A DNA stretch of 38,261 bases. Origin: Chloroflexota bacterium (GTDB taxonomy: Bacteria > Chloroflexota > Dehalococcoidia > SHYD01 > JACQUQ01). The stretch covers positions 1 to 38,261 of the forward strand of contig JACQUQ010000142.1 in assembly GCA_016210175.1 (NCBI GenBank). The letters are read 5' to 3'. The notes below the pieces were generated by a model. The model was not told where the DNA came from. It worked only from the letters and a program-made list of their open reading frames with translations, and ran no database searches. Shown one piece after another: positions 7,582 to 16,020 of the stretch. A program made the position numbers and the translations under genes. Each line of letters begins with the position of its first letter. Position 1 is the stretch's first letter.

Positions 7582-8724
7582 ATGGCAGTGTCGGTCCCAT
7601 CCCCCAAAGTGGGACGCCATCCCGTTCAGACCCCACCACCGGTAGCAGCGGACCAGGCCCCAACAGCCCCAGCCAGCCTGTGGGGCTGGCTGGACGACCG
7701 TTTGGGTCTCTCCGCGCTGCGCTATCACATCCCGGCCCACGCCAACACCATCTGGTACACCCTGGGCGGGATCACGTTCATGGGGATCGTGGTCCTGGTC
7801 GTGACCGGCGCGTGGCTCTCCCAGTACTACAACCCCGACCCCATCGCGGCGCGCGAAAGCGTCCTCTACATCCAGAACGTTGCGCCCCTGGGGGACATCC
7901 TGCGGGGGATCCACGTCTGGACGGCCTATCTGGTCGTCATCACGGCCGCACTCCACCTGATCCGGGTGTTCGTGACCGCCTCCTACAAGGTCCCCCGGGA
8001 GGTCAACTGGCTGGTGGGGGCGGCGCTGCTGGGGATGCTGTACTTCGGCGCCGTGTTCAGCGGCACCATGCTGCGCTGGGACCAGGAAGCCTACGAGGCC
8101 ATGGCCCATAACATGGAGCTGGCCTCCTTCCTGGGCGCCGTCGGCGGCTTTTTCTCCCACACCTTCACCACCAGCGTCTCCATGCTGCCCCGCCTGTATG
8201 GCCTGCACGTGAGCATCGTGCCCCTGCTGCTGGTGCTGCTGCTCATCGCGCACTTCTTCCTCATCAAGCACCACGGCATCTCCCCGACCCCGGCCCAAGC
8301 GGAGCGCGGCGAGGCCCCCGGCGGACGGCTGCCGCGAGCCAAGGAGACGGGGCACTACCCGACCCACCTGCGGATGATGGTCGGCTATGGGCTGGCTCTG
8401 CTGGGGCTGGCCGGGATGCTGAGCGTGGTGTTCCCCCAGGAGATTGGGCCGGCGGCGGACCCGACGATGGAAGTGACCAAGCCGCCCTTCGTCTTCTACT
8501 GGGTCTACCCCTTCGAGGACTGGTTCGGGGTGCGCGGGATGCTCTACGCCATCCTTGGGCTGTGGGCGTTCCTGGCGGCCCTGCCCTTCGTGGACCGCAC
8601 GCCGTACCGCGGCCTCCGGCAGCGGCCCGTGGTGGTGGCAGTGGGGCTGGCGCTGCTGGTCGCGGTGCTGGCGCTCTCCGTCATGACTGCCGTGAAGCCA
8701 CCGGTCGCGCACATCGGGGGCTAG
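7582..8724 (+). CDS. Cytochrome b of a bc-type complex (b6/subunit IV fused)
   Basis: The 380-residue membrane protein contains both heme pairs of cytochrome b. His111 and His125 are separated by 13 residues, and His209 and His224 by 14, which is the spacing of the b6 type. The N-terminal part is WLDDRLGLSALRYHIPAHAN and the C-terminal half continues into the subunit IV region, where the usual PEWY quinol-site motif is replaced by a PPFVFYWVYPFEDWF segment. It should carry electrons from quinol across the membrane. No Rieske protein or cytochrome c gene lies next to it; instead a membrane-anchored periplasmic protein and a helical-repeat lipoprotein follow. The start is the ATG at 7582, with GGAGG 6 bases upstream; upstream in-frame sequence back to 7438 is low in coding character. 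Confidence 0.92.
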   Translation: MAVSVPSPKVGRHPVQTPPPVAADQAPTAPASLWGWLDDRLGLSALRYHIPAHANTIWYTLGGITFMGIVVLVVTGAWLSQYYNPDPIAARESVLYIQNVAPLGDILRGIHVWTAYLVVITAALHLIRVFVTASYKVPREVNWLVGAALLGMLYFGAVFSGTMLRWDQEAYEAMAHNMELASFLGAVGGFFSHTFTTSVSMLPRLYGLHVSIVPLLLVLLLIAHFFLIKHHGISPTPAQAERGEAPGGRLPRAKETGHYPTHLRMMVGYGLALLGLAGMLSVVFPQEIGPAADPTMEVTKPPFVFYWVYPFEDWFGVRGMLYAILGLWAFLAALPFVDRTPYRGLRQRPVVVAVGLALLVAVLALSVMTAVKPPVAHIGG

Positions 8725-8743
8725 CGCAGAAAGGTAGATGACT

Positions 8744-9295
8744 ATGAACCGCAGAACCTTGCTCGCGATGGTGCTGGTCCTGGGCGCGCTCGCCGTGAGC
8801 GCCCGCCTATCGCTGGCCCACGGTGAAAGCGTGGTTGTCCAACCAGAGACGCCCCTACCCGGCGACGTGATCACGGTGAAGGGCGCGGGGCTGGGCGCCA
8901 ACCGGACCGTGGAGCTTCACCTTATCGGTCCCGGTGGTGTGGATATCGATTTCAACCCGGCCAAAACGGACGCTGAGGGTGGCTTCACCGTGGAGCTTCG
9001 TCTGCCCACCAACCTCGCGCCCGGCGCCTACCAACTCCGGGCCGTCGGGGAGGAGATAGCGACGGCAGACCTCCGGGTGCTCGCCCCTGGCGGCACGGGC
9101 AGCCCCGCCCCGGCCGCCGTGGTGATGCCGGTACGGGAGCGCTCCCTGGGCGAGACCATTGGCCTGGTCGCGCTGTTTGGCGTGCTGGCCGGGCTGGGAC
9201 TGTTCCTGGCGCGCACCGTCCGGGGGCCTGCGGTTTCCCACGAAGCCGAGGCCGACGCGGTCCGCCCGGTGGCGCAGACGCAGTCCGCCGGCTAA
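8744..9295 (+). CDS. Exported membrane-anchored protein with Ig-like domain
   Basis: The 183-residue product has an N-terminal signal peptide (MNRRTLLAMVLVLGALAV) cut near SLAHG, and an extracytoplasmic beta-sandwich of about 100 residues (VVVQPETPLPGDVITVKGAG, GGFTVELRLPTNLAPGAYQL), similar in style to Ig-like or copper-resistance CopC-like folds. One C-terminal transmembrane helix (about 135-155) precedes a short cytoplasmic tail. The ATG at 8744 was preferred to the one at 8738 because AAGG (8731-8734) is 9 bases before it. It starts 19 bases after the cytochrome b stop and is almost certainly in its operon. A processed N-terminus beginning with His could ligate copper, as in CopC-type proteins, but this is inference. 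Confidence 0.75.
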   Translation: MNRRTLLAMVLVLGALAVSARLSLAHGESVVVQPETPLPGDVITVKGAGLGANRTVELHLIGPGGVDIDFNPAKTDAEGGFTVELRLPTNLAPGAYQLRAVGEEIATADLRVLAPGGTGSPAPAAVVMPVRERSLGETIGLVALFGVLAGLGLFLARTVRGPAVSHEAEADAVRPVAQTQSAG

Positions 9296-9392
9296 TGTAA
9301 CGGCAACTGGTGGACCCGGTTTGCCGGGTGGTCTTGTCGAGCAGCGAGGCCACCTCTTCCCGGCGACGTGCTCCTGACAAAGGGGATATGCC

Positions 9393-10643
9393 ATGCAACC
9401 CGCAGTGACACCGCGCACCATGCAGCGGGCCGGGATAGCGAGCGTCACGCTCACGGTGCTGTTCCTGGCGGCCGCCTGTAGCCAACCGGCGCAGACCAGT
9501 CAGCCCGCTCGGACGGGCCAACCTGTCCAGACGGACCAGACACAGGCGGGAGGGGCTGCTGCCCAGGCCCCACAAACAGCAGCCCCTCCACGCACCATGA
9601 TGTCTCCTATGGCCTCCCTGGAGGTCGTCCACGCTACCTACGTTGACGTGGCGGGAAACCTGGCCGACCTGCGCTCCCGGGTCGCCCGGTGGGAACAGGG
9701 CGATGCAGGGAGTCTCAACATCGCCAAGGAAAAGGCGGAGCGGCTCAGGGCGCTGCTGCGCCATGCGACGTGGCCGCCGGCCATGACCGGCCCGGTCACC
9801 AAGATCGCCACCGCGTTGGAGCCGGTCGAGCAAGCCCTGAAGGCCCAGGACCTGGCGGCCGCGCAGCAGCAGCTTGACGCTATCCAGGAGTACACCGAAG
9901 ACCTGGAGCACGATTTTTATGACACGTGGGTGCCTGCGCACAAAGGCGCGCCGTTGAGTCCGATGACGGTACACGCCGGCTACCTTGACCTCTCAGCCAA
10001 CCTCAGCGGTCTGCGCTCCCACATCGCCGCCTGGGAGCAGGGCGACCAGGAAAGCCTGGGCATTGCCAGCGAGAAGGCCGAGCGCATCGAGGCGCTGCTG
10101 CACAACATGCCCTGGCCGGGGCCCCTGGCGGAGCCCATCGAGCAGATCGAGACAGGGCTTCCCGCAGTCGTGAAGGGGCTCAAGGCCAAGGACATGGCGG
10201 CGACGAAGCAGGCCCTGGCCCCCGTCAGTGAGGCCGCCCACGACCTCACCCATGACTTCTATGGGAAGTGGATGGCCCAGGCCAAGGGCATGACCAGCGA
10301 TGCCGCCTGCGTCCAGATGGCCTACCTGGACCTCTCGGCCAATGTGAGTGACCTCCGTGCGCGTATCGGCCAGTGGGAGCAAGGGGATGAGGCGAGCCTC
10401 AATACGGCCAAAGAGAAGATCGAGCGGGTCAATGCCGTGCTCACCCACACCGACTGGCCGGAAGGGATGACCGCTGCGACGACCACGATCGCAGCAGTAG
10501 TGCAGCCGGTCGAGCAAGCCCTCAAGGCTAAAGACGTGGCCGCGGCCAAGCAGGCGCTCACGACCATGGGAGAGGCCCCCCACGACCTCACCCATGTCTT
10601 CTACGACAAGTGGCTCATGGGCCCGATGATGCAGACCCCGTGA
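9393..10643 (+). CDS. Lipoprotein with three tandem 114-residue helical repeats
   Basis: The 416-residue lipoprotein (lipobox AAAC, Cys29; Gln/Thr/Ala-rich linker to about residue 70) consists of three copies of one domain. Equivalent residues recur exactly every 114 positions: WEQGD at 100, 214 and 328, and the first helix at 80, 194 and 308. Each copy has four predicted helices: YxDxxxNxxxLRxxxxxWEQGD; SLxxAxEKxERxxALLxxxxWP; a third with VEQALKAKDxAAAKQAL; and a fourth ending L(T/E)HxFYxxW. This suggests an up-and-down four-helix bundle. A His opens copies 1 and 2 and another is conserved in the final LxHxFY motif of all three, so a metal or heme site is possible. I know no named family. 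It follows the cytochrome b genes and may serve that complex or store metal. ATG at 9393 has AAAGGGGA upstream. Confidence 0.8.
   Translation: MQPAVTPRTMQRAGIASVTLTVLFLAAACSQPAQTSQPARTGQPVQTDQTQAGGAAAQAPQTAAPPRTMMSPMASLEVVHATYVDVAGNLADLRSRVARWEQGDAGSLNIAKEKAERLRALLRHATWPPAMTGPVTKIATALEPVEQALKAQDLAAAQQQLDAIQEYTEDLEHDFYDTWVPAHKGAPLSPMTVHAGYLDLSANLSGLRSHIAAWEQGDQESLGIASEKAERIEALLHNMPWPGPLAEPIEQIETGLPAVVKGLKAKDMAATKQALAPVSEAAHDLTHDFYGKWMAQAKGMTSDAACVQMAYLDLSANVSDLRARIGQWEQGDEASLNTAKEKIERVNAVLTHTDWPEGMTAATTTIAAVVQPVEQALKAKDVAAAKQALTTMGEAPHDLTHVFYDKWLMGPMMQTP
9630..10625 (+). repeat. Three tandem 342-bp coding repeats
   Basis: Copies begin at about 9630, 9972 and 10314 (codons for residues 80, 194 and 308). 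The pitch is 342 bp without any length change, although the nucleotide sequences have diverged. This indicates old intragenic triplication with selection against indels. Confidence 0.75.
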
Positions 10644-10706
10644 CGGTCACCGCGGCACGAAAGGAGGTGGGCCGCCCGCCGCGCGCTGCGGAGCCAGAGC
10701 GCTTTC

Positions 10707-10765
10707 CCACCGGGACACCCAGGGCCACGTACCCGCGCGGCAGGTGGCCCTGGGTGTCCCGGTGG
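10707..10765 (+). terminator. Perfect 22-bp inverted repeat, probable terminator
   Basis: Arms at 10707-10728 and 10744-10765 pair perfectly around a 15-nt loop. It stands 64 bases after the helical-repeat lipoprotein. There is no T-run, so it may be a Rho-type stop, an RNA-stabilising 3' end or, less likely, a protein-binding palindrome. Confidence 0.5.
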
Positions 10766-10802
10766 CAACCTGCTCCGGAATGACGCTCGGAGGGTCACGA
10801 CT

Positions 10803-10925
10803 ATGAAGAGGAGAACCCATCGGAACAGGACCGCTCGGGGCACTGGGAGGGATGCGCGCCCCCTTACCATCTCCGGTACCCGGTCGTTCTACCTCGATCG
10901 CCGGTCCTCGCCGGCTCATGCTTGA
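10803..10925 (+). CDS. Possible 40-residue leader ORF
   Basis: An ATG at 10803 is preceded by GGAGGG (10789-10794) with an ideal 8-nt spacer. The 40-residue frame ends at a TGA at 10923-10925, right beside the AGGAGG of the next gene. The peptide is very basic (MKRRTHRNRT start) and resembles no family I know. The ribosome site is the only evidence; it may be a small protein, a leader peptide coupled to the next gene, or chance. Confidence 0.3.
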   Translation: MKRRTHRNRTARGTGRDARPLTISGTRSFYLDRRSSPAHA

Positions 10926-10937
10926 GGAGGTGACTTC

Positions 10938-11372
10938 GTGGCTGACGCTAACGAGACTATCGTCCGCCGTGCCGTGGAGGAGATCCTGGGCAAGGGGAAC
11001 CTGGCCCTGGTGGATGAACTCATCGCCCCGAACTACGTGGGCCATGTTACCTTCATCCCGGAGACCATGCGCGGCCCGGAGGCGGCCCGCAAGGTGGTGC
11101 AAACCTTCCGTACCGCCTTCCCGGACTTGACCTTCACCATCGAGGACTTGTTCACCGCCGGTGACAAGGTCGCCTGCCGCTTTACTGCCCAGGGCACGCA
11201 CCAGGGGGAACTCATGGGCATCCGCCCGACCGGGAGACGGGGCGCCGTGTCGGGGATCGCGCTCTTCCGCGTCGTGAATGGGAAGATTGTGGAAGAGTGG
11301 GCCAACTGGGACGCGCTGAGCATGTTGCAGCAACTCGGCGTGCGCTCGATTGAGGAGCTACGGGCCGCGTAA
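10938..11372 (+). CDS. SnoaL-like / ester cyclase-family protein
   Basis: The 144-residue protein has the cone-shaped NTF2-like fold signature of the SnoaL-like polyketide cyclase family. Visible pieces are IVRRAVEEILGKGNLALVDE, MRGPEAARKVVQTFRTAFPD and a C-terminal FRVVNGKIVEEWANWD. Such proteins are common in bacteria and mostly of unknown substrate; a cyclase, isomerase or hydrolase role is possible. It begins with GTG at 10938 after AGGAGGTGA and ends before a good terminator (11404-11437). Its link to the metal genes on either side is unclear. Confidence 0.88.
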   Translation: MADANETIVRRAVEEILGKGNLALVDELIAPNYVGHVTFIPETMRGPEAARKVVQTFRTAFPDLTFTIEDLFTAGDKVACRFTAQGTHQGELMGIRPTGRRGAVSGIALFRVVNGKIVEEWANWDALSMLQQLGVRSIEELRAA

Positions 11373-11403
11373 CCACAGACGCAGGAGCGCCGCGGCCAGA
11401 GGC

Positions 11404-11437
11404 GGGGGCATACTAGTGTATGCCCCCGTGCTATTTT
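11404..11437 (+). terminator. Intrinsic terminator
   Basis: A 10-bp GC-rich stem GGGGGCATAC/GTATGCCCCC closes the 4-nt loop TAGT (11404-11427), with CTATTTT just after. It ends the SnoaL-like gene and insulates the TCAG array that starts at 11507. Confidence 0.8.
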
Positions 11438-11506
11438 CCGGGCGGCCCCGCAGGGTGGCGCCCGTCGGCACGGGTCGGGGAGGCGCACGGCGCCTGCGGC
11501 CGCGAT

Positions 11507-11561
11507 CCTCAGCCTGCCCTCAGCTACTCCTCAGCTTGAGTTCAGGCGCGACGCCTACGCT
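11507..11561 (+). promoter_or_regulatory. TCAG 11-bp repeat operator with -10 box, upstream of the DUF5676 operon
   Basis: TCAG cores start at 11509, 11520, 11531 and 11542 at exact 11-bp pitch; three of the four are CTCAGC. TACGCT (11556-11561) starts 14 nt after the last core, as in the other arrays. The stretch TTCAGG-N7-CCTAC is shared with the array at 4654. It would drive the four-gene operon from 11613. Confidence 0.82.
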
Positions 11562-11612
11562 AGAGAGAGAGGTCATGGGGAAGGGAAGTAGGTGGGGAGG
11601 AGGCAAGACATC

Positions 11613-12164
11613 ATGAGCGCGCAACCCCAGCCGCGCCAGTTTCCCAGCGGCCAGGTCCAGGCGATGCCGGCCGCGGGACTCCAGGTCGTGCCGCTCGCCA
11701 ACGCGGTGACGGCGGTGGCCCTGGTCTTCTATGTCGCCTGCGCTGCGCTCGCGATCGTGGCGCCGGAGGCCTTGATCGGGTTGTTCCAACCCTGGCTCCA
11801 CGGCTTGACCCTGGAGCCCCTGCGTCCGACGGGACCGTGGTTCCGTCCCGGTGAGTTCGCCATCGGGCTGCTCACCTTCAGCGCCACGTTCTGGCTGGGG
11901 ACCGCTGCCGTCGCCTGGCTGTACAACGCCTGGTCCCGGCGGCAGCCTCGCTACCGGAGCGCGTGGGGAGCGGCGGCATCTCGCGGGGATGCCGCCGCCC
12001 TGAGTTATGAAGGCGACCAGCACGACGCCTGCGCCCGCCGCTCCATGCACTTTTCCGGCGGTGTTCAGGGTGTCCTCGCCGCATCGCCCCGTACCATGGG
12101 GAGGAGACGCGGCACGCCGGGGCACCGCCCTGACCGTTCACACCATGGGCAGAGGAGGGCGTGA
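11613..12164 (+). CDS. DUF5676-like membrane protein with an abnormal C-terminal tail
   Basis: The 183-residue reading frame contains a short two-helix membrane core at about residues 28-107 (LANAVTAVALVFYVACAALA and the closing AWLYNAW). It resembles the small DUF5676 proteins, which normally end just after the WLYN motif. Here about 75 further residues follow, rich in Arg, His, Ala and Gly and unlike a folded domain, and the DNA for that tail holds an 11-bp hairpin (11970-11998). A lost stop codon or a frameshift near 11934 is likely. ATG at 11613 follows GGGGAGGAGG. The frame ends at a TGA that overlaps the next gene's ATG. The role of DUF5676 is unknown; it recurs near metal-resistance genes. 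Confidence 0.6.
   Translation: MSAQPQPRQFPSGQVQAMPAAGLQVVPLANAVTAVALVFYVACAALAIVAPEALIGLFQPWLHGLTLEPLRPTGPWFRPGEFAIGLLTFSATFWLGTAAVAWLYNAWSRRQPRYRSAWGAAASRGDAAALSYEGDQHDACARRSMHFSGGVQGVLAASPRTMGRRRGTPGHRPDRSHHGQRRA
11970..11998 (+). terminator. Hairpin inside the DUF5676 tail, terminator-like
   Basis: Eleven-base arms GCGGCGGCATC and its complement enclose the 7-nt loop TCGCGGG. No T-run follows. It lies about 35 bases after the expected end of the DUF5676 core, where an attenuating hairpin would be normal if the gene once ended there. Confidence 0.35.
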
Positions 12165-12853
12165 TGGCCAAGCGATGGTGGGTGCTTCCCCTGGTGGCCC
12201 TGGGCGGGGTGCTCCTCTCCCAGAAGCTGCGGCCCGGCGTCCTTGAGCGCCTCACCGCCAACGTGCGCGCCTTCGACCTGCCCAGCGCAGGGCTGTACGA
12301 TGCCGTCGTCACGCCGGTGATGGACGGGCTGTACCGGCGGGCCGCCAGGGAAGTCGCCGTGGCCTTCCCCGCGGGGGCGGTGCTGGAGGTCGGGAGCGGG
12401 CCGGGCCAGCTCGCGGTCTACCTGGCGCGGCAGGCGCCCCGGACCAGGGTGGTGGGTCTCGACCTCTCGCCGGACATGGTGGAGCGGGCGCGGCGCAAAG
12501 CGGCGGATGCAGGGCTCGCCGCGCGGGTGCAGTTCGAGGTGGGCGACGTGGCCGCGCTGCCCTTCCTGGACGGCACCTACGATGGAGTGGTGAGTACCTT
12601 CTCGCTCCACCACTGGCAGGACGCCGCTCGCGGGCTGGCCGAGATCCACCGCGTGCTCAAGCCCGGAGGGGAAGCCTGGATCTACGACTTCTCCGACTGG
12701 CTGCGGCAGTGGGCGCACGAAGGCACCGAGTTGGCCCGACTGGCCGCGGCCAGCCCCTTCCGAGGCGGGTCGGTGGAGGTGGTCCGCTGGCCGGGGCCGG
12801 TCCCCCTGGTCCGCCGCCTGCGCCTGCGGCGCAGCGAGCAGGGTGGGCCATAA
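12164..12853 (+). CDS. Membrane-anchored SAM-dependent methyltransferase
   Basis: The 229-residue enzyme has one N-terminal hydrophobic helix (WWVLPLVALGGVLLS, about 5-20) and a class I methyltransferase domain with motif I VLEVGSGPGQLA, the acidic-loop VVGLDLSPDMVERAR and post-I motifs DVAALPFLDGTYDGV and RVLKPGGEAWIYDF. This is the UbiE/Methyltransf_11 pattern; the substrate is unknown and could be a membrane lipid or quinone. The ATG shares one base with the TGA of the preceding gene; an in-frame GTG one codon earlier is also possible. It belongs to the operon behind the 11507 array, with cupredoxin and CcdA-like genes following. Confidence 0.85.
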   Translation: MAKRWWVLPLVALGGVLLSQKLRPGVLERLTANVRAFDLPSAGLYDAVVTPVMDGLYRRAAREVAVAFPAGAVLEVGSGPGQLAVYLARQAPRTRVVGLDLSPDMVERARRKAADAGLAARVQFEVGDVAALPFLDGTYDGVVSTFSLHHWQDAARGLAEIHRVLKPGGEAWIYDFSDWLRQWAHEGTELARLAAASPFRGGSVEVVRWPGPVPLVRRLRLRRSEQGGP

Positions 12854-12901
12854 GGCTGGCAGCCGTGGTCCGGCGTATGCGCCCCGAAAGGAGGAAGCGC
12901 C

Positions 12902-13339
12902 ATGCCTGCCAAGCGTCCCCACCACCGCGCCCGGAGCAGAGAACCGCACTTCGGGTTGCGCCTCGGGGTCTTCCTTGCGGTCGTTGTCCTGGTCGTCGGG
13001 GTCGCGTTCTGGCTGCTCCGCCCTCCCCCATCGTCGCAAAGCGCCGATCTCACGGTCACGATGACGATGGCCGGCTTTCAGCCGGGGAGGCTGACCATCC
13101 CGGCGGGCCAGCCTATTGCCGTGCGGCTGGTCAACCCGGATAGCCGGTTCCACACCGACGGCGGGGGCGTCCACCAGTTCGCGATCCCGGACCTGGGCAT
13201 TGATGTGCGGGTCCAGCCCGAGAGTGCGATGGTGGTGCAGCTGCCCGCGGCCCAGCCGGGGACGTATGCCTTCTACTGCGACGTCTGCTGCGGCGGCAAG
13301 GAGAGCCCGACCATGCAGGGCGCCATCGTGGTTGGCTAG
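12902..13339 (+). CDS. Membrane-anchored cupredoxin with a Cys-rich metal loop
   Basis: The 145-residue protein has one N-terminal transmembrane helix (about 18-39) and an extracytoplasmic cupredoxin domain. Candidate ligands are His84 and His91 (GGGVHQFAI) and the loop YCDVCCGGKESPTMQG with Cys126, Cys129, Cys130 and Met138. Two or more Cys in the ligand loop are more like the binuclear CuA sites of cytochrome oxidase subunit II and N2O reductase than a mononuclear blue-copper site, but the usual C-x3-C-x3-H spacing is not reproduced. It may be a copper carrier or an electron-transfer protein. AAAGGAGG precedes the ATG. The CcdA-like gene follows 18 bases later, which would suit a protein whose cysteines must be kept reduced for metal loading. 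Confidence 0.85.
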   Translation: MPAKRPHHRARSREPHFGLRLGVFLAVVVLVVGVAFWLLRPPPSSQSADLTVTMTMAGFQPGRLTIPAGQPIAVRLVNPDSRFHTDGGGVHQFAIPDLGIDVRVQPESAMVVQLPAAQPGTYAFYCDVCCGGKESPTMQGAIVVG

Positions 13340-13357
13340 CCAGTCTGGAGGGCTACT

Positions 13358-14080
13358 ATGGGAGAACCGGCGCTCCAGCTCACGCTCCCGGCGGTCCTGG
13401 GCGCGGCCCTCATTGACAGTCTGAACCCCTGCGCCTTCGCCCTGCTGCTGGTCTTCGTCGCCACCACCCTCGCCCTGGTACAGCAGCGGGTCGGGAGCGC
13501 GGGCGCCGCGCACGCCCAGTACTGGCTGCTCTCCCGGGGCGGCGTGTACATCCTGGGCATCTTCCTGACCTATCTCGCGCTGGGGTTCGGACTCCTGGGC
13601 ACCCTTGAGCTTGCGCAATCCCTCAGCAGCACGCACCTGGCGAGCCGGGCGGCCGCGCTGTTCGCCCTCGGTCTCGGCCTGCTGACACTCCAGGAGGTGC
13701 TGCTCCCGGAGCTCGGCACCCGGCTCAGCGCCCAGGTGGACATGGCACGCTTGCGCGAGCTGGTGGGGCGGCTGAACGTGCCGGGGCTATTTGGCGCCGG
13801 CGTCCTGGTGGGGCTCTGCACCGTCCCATGCGCAGGCGCGGTCTACCTGGCGGTGCTGGCCTTGCTCTCGGCCCAGACCACGGCCCTGGCGGGCGCGGGC
13901 TACCTGGTGCTCTACAACCTGGTGTTCGTGTCCCCGCTGGTCGTGCTCCTGGCCCTGTCCAGCAGTCCGCCGGTCTACCGGCAACTGGCGCGCTGGCAGG
14001 TACACCACCGGGTGTTCCTCAAGCTGGGGACCAGCGTGGCGGCCATCGCCGTCGGCCTGCTGACGCTGCTGGTGGTCTGA
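13358..14080 (+). CDS. CcdA/DsbD-type thiol-redox transmembrane protein
   Basis: The 240-residue membrane protein has six predicted helices and the two conserved cysteine sites of the CcdA/DsbD-beta family: NPCAFALLL in the first helix and CTVPCAGAVYLAV in the fourth. Such proteins carry reducing equivalents from cytoplasmic thioredoxin to periplasmic thiols, often for cytochrome c maturation or for reducing copper-binding cysteines. Here the immediate upstream partner is the Cys-rich cupredoxin at 12902, a natural client. The ATG at 13358 has TGGAGGG upstream. It is the last gene of the operon; the UbiB gene is convergent 51 bases on. Confidence 0.88.
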   Translation: MGEPALQLTLPAVLGAALIDSLNPCAFALLLVFVATTLALVQQRVGSAGAAHAQYWLLSRGGVYILGIFLTYLALGFGLLGTLELAQSLSSTHLASRAAALFALGLGLLTLQEVLLPELGTRLSAQVDMARLRELVGRLNVPGLFGAGVLVGLCTVPCAGAVYLAVLALLSAQTTALAGAGYLVLYNLVFVSPLVVLLALSSSPPVYRQLARWQVHHRVFLKLGTSVAAIAVGLLTLLVV

Positions 14081-14131
14081 GCCTGCTGGTCGGCCGCGCG
14101 GGGAGCGCCGGGCGCGAGCCGGCCGGCGCGC

Positions 14132-15808
<1,677 letters not shown>

Positions 15809-15835
15809 GTGATCTCCCTGGCGACCGGTGTTGCC

Positions 15836-15890
15836 AGGCTACCACGGCTGGCTGAGCCATGCCTGAGGCGGCCCTGAAGGATGGCTGAAA
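15836..15890 (-). promoter_or_regulatory. TCAG 11-bp repeat operator with -10 box, upstream of the UbiB gene
   Basis: On the minus strand four TCAG cores (plus-strand CTGA at 15852, 15863, 15874 and 15885) have exact 11-bp pitch. The minus-strand hexamer TAGCCT (15841 down to 15836) begins 14 nt after the last core. Predicted transcription would start close to the ATG at 15808. The array lies in the divergent region shared with the regulator gene at 16021, so it could also affect that gene. Confidence 0.82.
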
Positions 15891-15933
15891 GCTGCCGGGG
15901 CAGCGGCATGGATGGAGCGCCCACTTGATACAA

Positions 15934-15939
15934 TATACT
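15934..15939 (+). promoter_or_regulatory. Possible -10 box for the OmpR-type regulator gene
   Basis: TATACT stands in a short AT-rich patch (TTGATACAATATACTATAGG, 15925-15944) within GC-rich DNA, about 80 bases before the regulator ATG. No good -35 element lies 17 bases upstream, so an activator may be needed, or another element of the patch is used. Confidence 0.35.
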
Positions 15940-16020
15940 ATAGGATGGCGATCTCGCCCTCCTGGTGGGAACCTCACACGTCGCCGCCTGAAGCAGGCGG
16001 GCGAGAGGAGCAGCGCGACC

